From Crocinitomicaceae bacterium (lineage in GTDB: Bacteria > Bacteroidota > Bacteroidia > Flavobacteriales_D > Crocinitomicaceae): DNA of 11,606 nt. Under the pieces are notes generated by a model, which ran no database searches, had not been told where the DNA came from, and was given only the letters and a program-made list of their open reading frames with translations. Made by a program: the position numbers and the translations under genes. Location: the NCBI GenBank assembly GCA_030833265.1, contig JAURHO010000041.1, positions 1 through 11,606 on the forward strand. Reading direction: 5' to 3'. Positions 7,290 through 11,606 of this stretch are shown piece after piece; within the stretch, counting starts at the first letter, position 1; each line of letters begins with the position of its first letter.

Positions 7290-8012
7290 CTATTTTGTAA
7301 ATGCGAAGCTAAGCAAACTAATCTGAATTTCAGGATTCACTGCTCTGATTGCCTTGGCCAATGCTTCTAAAGTTGCACCGGTGGTAATGACGTCGTCCAC
7401 AATCAAAACATGAACTCCGTTGGTCAAAATCTCACTGCTTCTGAAAATATCCTGCACATTATCCCAACGACCAAGGCGATCCAATTTTGTTTGACTATTG
7501 GTGTATCTTTTTTTCTTGGCTAATTGATTCAAAATAGGCGTGCCCCAACTTTTAGAAAGCCCTCGAGCCAACAACTCACTCTGGTTGTAGCCCCTTGCAA
7601 ATTTCTTCCTTGGATGAATCGGCACCGGCAATAAATAATCACAATGACGCAGTGGATGCTCGGCCAGTTTTTGAGCCATAAGTTCTCCTAGAAAAATGCC
7701 CAAAGGCGCCTTAAAGTCATATTTCAAAGCTCTGATAAGTGACTGACTCACTGATCCTTTTGCATAAAAATAAACCGAACTAGCATGATGCAGAGGAACC
7801 CGTCCCCAGAACATGCGCTCTATCCGATTGGCTTGTTTTTCTTTTTCATAATACGTGGCTTCTAGTTGTTCCCAACATCCGAAACACAGGTATTTTTCAG
7901 TCTGAACCAATTCATTGTTGCAGTGCAAACACACGTTGGTAAATAAAAGATGTCCAAAGCCGTCTGAATAATTTTTCAGCACCAAACTTAAGCCACGAAA
8001 GTATTTGATCAT
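7290..8012 (-). CDS. comF: ComF-family phosphoribosyltransferase-like protein
   Basis: The 240-residue product has the ComF layout. An N-terminal four-cysteine zinc site (Cys28, Cys31, Cys43, Cys46) is followed by the HPRKKFARGYNQSELLA segment found in ComF proteins and a type I phosphoribosyltransferase core ending in the PRPP-binding loop DDVITTGAT (206-214). ComF proteins are needed for natural DNA uptake in several bacteria, where they are thought to act on incoming single strands. Many genomes carry one without proven competence. The ATG at 8012 gives a normal family length. A shorter overlapping frame starting at 8112 was not accepted. It is the first gene of the minus-strand block, followed after 9 nt by the FAD oxidoreductase. 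No clear TAnnTTTG element was found upstream on this strand. Confidence 0.9.
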   Translation of the reverse strand: MIKYFRGLSLVLKNYSDGFGHLLFTNVCLHCNNELVQTEKYLCFGCWEQLEATYYEKEKQANRIERMFWGRVPLHHASSVYFYAKGSVSQSLIRALKYDFKAPLGIFLGELMAQKLAEHPLRHCDYLLPVPIHPRKKFARGYNQSELLARGLSKSWGTPILNQLAKKKRYTNSQTKLDRLGRWDNVQDIFRSSEILTNGVHVLIVDDVITTGATLEALAKAIRAVNPEIQISLLSFAFTK

Positions 8013-8353
8013 TGATGGTGGTGTTATTCAACATTAACGTGTTCAAAACTGCTTGAATTGTGTCTTGAAAAATGCCTGACCCTTCGCTAATTTTATAGTG
8101 GTTTCTTTTCATACAAAAATTATCGTTTCAAACAGCCAATTTTTTTACTAAAAATTATCAATACCCGCTTTCAAAACGTGTGAATATCTTTATTTCGCCT
8201 GTTGAAATCCACGGAAGCGTTGATGTAGAAAGGATTGCGGAAATTGGTGTTGAAAACCTCAAATAAATGTTAATTTCTTTAATTGATTCGAGACCGAATT
8301 TTAACAAATTTTGTATCCCTGTTTTAGTCTGAAAAACAATTTAAAAAACCTCT
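8013..8353. other. Non-coding interval between comF and nrdB, with a possible gene remnant
   Basis: This 341-nt AT-rich spacer separates divergent comF and nrdB and must carry both promoters. I see no tRNA, strong hairpin terminator, riboswitch or NrdR-type box in it. On the + strand a frame is open from 8099 to a TAA at 8264-8266. Its end reads NIFISPVEIHGSVDVERI and then AEIGVENLK, which looks protein-like. It has no ATG and only a GTG at 8180, so it may be the tail of a decayed gene or chance. I cannot assign it. Confidence 0.45.
8282..8313 (+). promoter_or_regulatory. Possible nrdB promoter, weak match
   Basis: AAATTTTG (8306-8313) is one base off the Bacteroidota -7 element TAnnTTTG. 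ATTG (8282-8285) is one base off the -33 TTTG, with a 20-nt spacer. It is the only TTTG on this strand in the spacer. A perfect 5-base inverted repeat, ATTCG-agac-CGAAT (8286-8299), lies between the two elements and could be an operator, though a repeat this short can arise by chance. Transcription would start near 8320, about 35 nt before nrdB. Confidence 0.28.
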
Positions 8354-9334
8354 ATGGAAAAAGCACTACACGAACCAATACTTGAAGAAAATAAAAGTCG
8401 TTTTGTGCTGTTCCCAATTCAGCATGACGACATCTGGAGCTTTTACAAAAAAGCTGAGGCTAGCTTCTGGACAGCAGAAGAAATCGACCTTTCCCCAGAT
8501 TTGATTGATTGGGAAAACAAACTCAACGACGACGAACGCCACTTCATCAAGCACGTTTTGGCCTTCTTTGCCGCTTCAGACGGTATTGTCAATGAAAACC
8601 TCGCTGAGCACTTCCTCAATGAAGTTCAGTACACAGAAGCTAAATTCTTCTACGGCTTTCAAGTGACCATGGAAAACATTCACTCTGAAACTTATTCATT
8701 GTTGATTGATACCTACATCAAAGACACCCAAGAGAAAAACTATTTGTTCAATGCCATTGACACTGTTGACTGCGTTCGCAAAAAAGCAGATTGGGCTTTG
8801 CGTTGGATTGATCAAGGTTCTTATGCTGAGCGTCTAGTGGCTTTTGCCGCTGTCGAAGGTATTTTCTTTTCGGGTTCTTTCTGTTCAATTTTCTGGCTGA
8901 AAAAACGCGGTTTAATGCCAGGTCTTTCTTTCTCCAATGAGCTCATCTCTCGTGACGAAGGACTACACTGCGATTTCGCTTGTTTGCTTTACACCAAGCA
9001 TTTGGTCAATAAACTTCCAAAGGAGAAAGTAAGAGACATCATTACGCATGCCGTAGAAATCGAAAAAGAATTCGTTACTGATGCGCTTCCTGTGAAACTC
9101 ATCGGTATGAACAGTGACCTCATGGGTCAATACATCGAATTCGTTGTTGACCGCCTATTGGTTGAGCTCGGCAATGAACGTGTTTATAATGCTACAAATC
9201 CTTTTGATTTCATGGACATGATTTCAATTCAAGGAAAAACAAATTTCTTCGAGAAACGCGTTGGAGAATATCAAAAAGCTGGGGTGTTGGCCGGCAAAGA
9301 AAACCAAACGTTTAGTCTCGACGAAGACTTTTAA
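8354..9334 (+). CDS. nrdB: Class I ribonucleotide reductase, small (radical-generating) subunit
   Basis: The 326-residue protein closely follows the eukaryote-like R2 pattern, with KKAEASFWTAEEIDLS, FFAASDGIVNENL and SRDEGLHCDFAC. All ligands for the two-metal centre are present: Asp76, Glu107, His110, Glu168, Glu202 and His205. Tyr114 lies four residues after His110, where the stable tyrosyl radical forms in class Ia enzymes. The C-terminus FSLDEDF matches the flexible tail that docks onto the large subunit. NrdB makes and stores the radical that NrdA uses to reduce ribonucleoside diphosphates. The ATG at 8354 is preceded by an A-rich stretch and no Shine-Dalgarno. nrdA follows after 32 nt, so the two form an operon. 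Length is normal. Confidence 0.97.
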   Translation: MEKALHEPILEENKSRFVLFPIQHDDIWSFYKKAEASFWTAEEIDLSPDLIDWENKLNDDERHFIKHVLAFFAASDGIVNENLAEHFLNEVQYTEAKFFYGFQVTMENIHSETYSLLIDTYIKDTQEKNYLFNAIDTVDCVRKKADWALRWIDQGSYAERLVAFAAVEGIFFSGSFCSIFWLKKRGLMPGLSFSNELISRDEGLHCDFACLLYTKHLVNKLPKEKVRDIITHAVEIEKEFVTDALPVKLIGMNSDLMGQYIEFVVDRLLVELGNERVYNATNPFDFMDMISIQGKTNFFEKRVGEYQKAGVLAGKENQTFSLDEDF

Positions 9335-9357
9335 AAACCTAACCTAACTATAAATAT

Positions 9358-9363
9358 AAGGAG
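9358..9363 (+). promoter_or_regulatory. Shine-Dalgarno sequence of nrdA
   Basis: AAGGAG (within TAAGGAG, 9357-9363) lies 3 nt before the nrdA ATG at 9367, a shorter spacing than usual. It is the only strong Shine-Dalgarno in the window; the other starts have none or at most a bare AGG. It supports the chosen start. Confidence 0.6.
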
Positions 9364-9366
9364 CAC

Positions 9367-11606
9367 ATGTACGTAGTAAAAAGAGACGGCCGTAAAGAAG
9401 CCGTAAAATTTGATAAAATCACGGCCCGCATCATCAAGATGTGCTATGGCCTTGATCCGCTTGTTTCGCCAGAAGCCGTGGCCATGAAGGTCATTGAAGG
9501 GATTTTTGATGGTGTCACCACAACAGAGCTAGATAACCTTGCTGCTGAAGTGGCTGCTGCTAAAACCATTGATCACCCAGATTACGCGCTTCTCGCTTCT
9601 AGAATTGCAGTTTCTAACCTCCACAAAGAAACCAAAAAGACTTTCTCAGAAGTGATGCAAGACATGTATCAGTACATCGATCCAAAGACAAACGAAGCTG
9701 CTTCGCTCCTTGCAGACGACGTCTATGAGATCATCATGAACAACAAAGAATTACTCGATTCAAGCATCATCTATGACCGCGATTTCCGCTACGACTATTT
9801 CGGTTTCAAGACCTTGACACGCTCCTACCTCATGCGCTTGAACGGTAAAATCGCTGAAAGACCACAACAAATGCTCATGCGTGTTGCTGTGGGTATTCAT
9901 AAAGAAGACGTGCAGTCTGCGATCAAAACCTATAACCTCATGTCTGAAGGATGGTTTACGCACGCTACACCAACCCTTTTCAATGCCGGAACACCAAAGC
10001 CGCAAATGTCATCTTGTTTCTTGCTCACCATGAAAGAAGACAGCATCGAAGGCATTTACGATACTTTAAAATCTTGTGCGCAAATTTCACAATCTGCTGG
10101 CGGTATTGGTTTGTCTATTCACGACATCCGCGCTACTGGTTCTTATATTAAAGGAACGAACGGAACCTCTAACGGTATCGTTCCAATGCTCCGCGTATTC
10201 AACGACACTGCACGTTACGTTGACCAAGGTGGTGGCAAGCGCAAAGGATCTTTCGCAATTTATATTGAACCTTGGCATGCCGATGTTTTCGATTTTCTTG
10301 ACCTCAAGAAAAACCACGGTAAAGAAGAGCAACGCGCTCGCGACCTTTTCTACGCGCTCTGGATTCCAGACTTATTCATGAAGCGCGTTAAAGAAAATGG
10401 AGACTGGACCCTTATGTGTCCGCACGAATGTCCAGGATTGTCTGACACGCACAGCGCAGAGTTCGAGAAATTGTACTTGAGCTATGAAGCGGCTGGTAAA
10501 GGTCGCAAGACAATTAAAGCTCAAGACTTGTGGTTTAAAATCCTAGAATCTCAAATTGAGACTGGTACGCCATACATGTTGTATAAAGATGCCGCAAACG
10601 CCAAATCAAATCAACAGAATCTTGGTACCATCAAGTCTTCAAACCTTTGTACCGAAATCATTGAGTACACTGCACCTGATGAGGTGGCTGTTTGTAACTT
10701 GGCATCATTGGCGCTTCCAAAGTTTGTTACCGAAGAAGGAACCTTTGACCACGATAAACTTTTCGAAGTAACTTACCAAGCTACGCTTAACCTGAACCGC
10801 ATCATCGACAACAATTTCTACCCTGTTGCTGAAGCGCGCAATTCTAACATGCGTCACCGTCCAATTGGTCTAGGTGTACAAGGTTTAGCTGATGCTTTCA
10901 TCATGATGGGCTTCCCATTTGAATCTGAAGAAGCACGTGCTTTGAACCGCGAAGTTTTTGAAACCATCTACTTTGCTTCAATGACTGCCTCTAAAGACTT
11001 AGCTAAAGTTGATGGTCCTTACGAAACAATCAAAGGATCTCCAGTATCTAAAGGTGTATTCCAATTTGATATGTGGGGTGTTACGCCAACGAACCGTTGG
11101 GAATGGGATGTGCTCAAAGCAGAAGTGAAAAAACACGGTGTGCGCAACAGCTTACTCCTTGCGCCAATGCCTACAGCATCTACTGCACAAATCTTGGGTA
11201 ACAACGAATGTTTTGAACCATATACGTCTAACATTTATACACGTCGTGTACTTTCAGGTGAATTCATTATCGTGAACAAGCACCTCCTCAAAGACCTCGT
11301 TAAAGAAGGTCTATGGAGCAAAGACATGCGTCAAAAAATCATGGCAGCAAACGGATCTATTCAAAACATCCAAGAAATTCCACAACGCCTCAAAGATCTT
11401 TACAAAACGGCTTGGGAAATTTCTCAAAAAGCCATCATCGAACAAGCTGCTGACCGCGGTGCTTACATTTGTCAAAGTCAAAGTTTGAACCTTTGGATGG
11501 AAGACCCGAATTATAACGCTTTAACATCGATGCACTTTTATGCTTGGAAAAAAGGGCTCAAAACGGGCATTTATTATTTGCGCCGAAAAGCAAAACATCA
11601 AGCACA
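9367..11606 (+). CDS. nrdA: Class I ribonucleotide reductase, large (catalytic) subunit, cut off by the window end
   Basis: The frame is open from ATG 9367 to the right edge: 746 complete codons and no stop. Residues 1 to about 90 form an ATP-cone (starting MYVVKRDGRKEAVKFDKI), the site for allosteric activation by ATP and inhibition by dATP. The catalytic domain has Cys217 (SSCFLL) and Cys443 (AVCNLASLAL) as the redox pair, and Asn426, Cys428 and Glu430 (SNLCTEI) as the radical cysteine and its partners. PMPTASTAQILGNNE and the tyrosine pair Tyr736-Tyr737 (GIYYLRR) complete the radical path. These positions are one less than those of human RRM1, so the enzyme is of the eukaryote-like class I type. 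The shuttle cysteines at the C-terminus lie beyond the window. It reduces ribonucleoside diphosphates with NrdB, 32 nt upstream. Confidence 0.97.
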   Translation, partial: MYVVKRDGRKEAVKFDKITARIIKMCYGLDPLVSPEAVAMKVIEGIFDGVTTTELDNLAAEVAAAKTIDHPDYALLASRIAVSNLHKETKKTFSEVMQDMYQYIDPKTNEAASLLADDVYEIIMNNKELLDSSIIYDRDFRYDYFGFKTLTRSYLMRLNGKIAERPQQMLMRVAVGIHKEDVQSAIKTYNLMSEGWFTHATPTLFNAGTPKPQMSSCFLLTMKEDSIEGIYDTLKSCAQISQSAGGIGLSIHDIRATGSYIKGTNGTSNGIVPMLRVFNDTARYVDQGGGKRKGSFAIYIEPWHADVFDFLDLKKNHGKEEQRARDLFYALWIPDLFMKRVKENGDWTLMCPHECPGLSDTHSAEFEKLYLSYEAAGKGRKTIKAQDLWFKILESQIETGTPYMLYKDAANAKSNQQNLGTIKSSNLCTEIIEYTAPDEVAVCNLASLALPKFVTEEGTFDHDKLFEVTYQATLNLNRIIDNNFYPVAEARNSNMRHRPIGLGVQGLADAFIMMGFPFESEEARALNREVFETIYFASMTASKDLAKVDGPYETIKGSPVSKGVFQFDMWGVTPTNRWEWDVLKAEVKKHGVRNSLLLAPMPTASTAQILGNNECFEPYTSNIYTRRVLSGEFIIVNKHLLKDLVKEGLWSKDMRQKIMAANGSIQNIQEIPQRLKDLYKTAWEISQKAIIEQAADRGAYICQSQSLNLWMEDPNYNALTSMHFYAWKKGLKTGIYYLRRKAKHQA

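Noticed and set aside
7912..8112. 66-codon minus-strand frame starting at 8112 and overlapping comF
   Set aside because: Half of it is the out-of-frame shadow of the comF zinc-finger region. The rest shows no recognisable domain, and comF is complete without it.
8113..8353. NrdR operator boxes upstream of nrdB
   Set aside because: No pair of sequences resembling the ACACwATATATwGTGT-type box was found.
1..11606. Novel defence, CRISPR, prophage or transposon system
   Set aside because: Almost the whole window is accounted for by recognisable housekeeping genes with normal spacing. No repeats, integrase, transposase or direct-repeat arrays were seen.

Overview
The window looks like ordinary chromosomal DNA of a Bacteroidota bacterium, probably of the Flavobacteriales type. 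The evidence is a C-terminal type IX secretion (T9SS) sorting domain at the left end, the near absence of Shine-Dalgarno sequences in front of the genes, TAnnTTTG-type promoter elements, and the gene order nrdB-nrdA encoding eukaryote-like class I ribonucleotide reductase subunits. I name no genus.

Layout. Positions 1-108 are very AT-rich and do not fit what follows. Positions 109-273 encode the last 54 residues of a T9SS-exported protein. Its stop codon overlaps the start of rnr (RNase R, + strand, 273-2423). Convergent with rnr is a minus-strand block running from right to left: comF-like phosphoribosyltransferase (8012-7290), a DAO-family FAD oxidoreductase (7280-6240), lepA/EF4 (6189-4394), a four-helix membrane protein (4376-3948), a small cytochrome c lipoprotein (3957-3625) and hflX (3625-2438). 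Gaps within this block are 50 nt or less, and several genes overlap. A probable promoter lies immediately before lepA, so the block may be two transcription units. After a 341-nt non-coding interval, nrdB (8354-9334) and nrdA (9367 to the window end, truncated) run on the + strand.

How the genes fit together. RNase R, LepA and HflX all act on RNA or the ribosome (structured-RNA decay, translocation rescue, stalled-ribosome splitting). The membrane protein and cytochrome c probably form a small redox pair in the cell envelope. NrdB and NrdA are the two subunits that make deoxyribonucleotides. ComF and the FAD oxidoreductase share an operon but have no obvious shared task.

The clearest anomalies are a single-nucleotide frameshift in a homopolymer that splits lepA into two open frames, and a composition and reading-frame break near position 109 that suggests a chimeric or rearranged left end. 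I found no tRNA, rRNA, CRISPR array, insertion sequence or defence system, and no undescribed multi-gene system. The region is mainly housekeeping.
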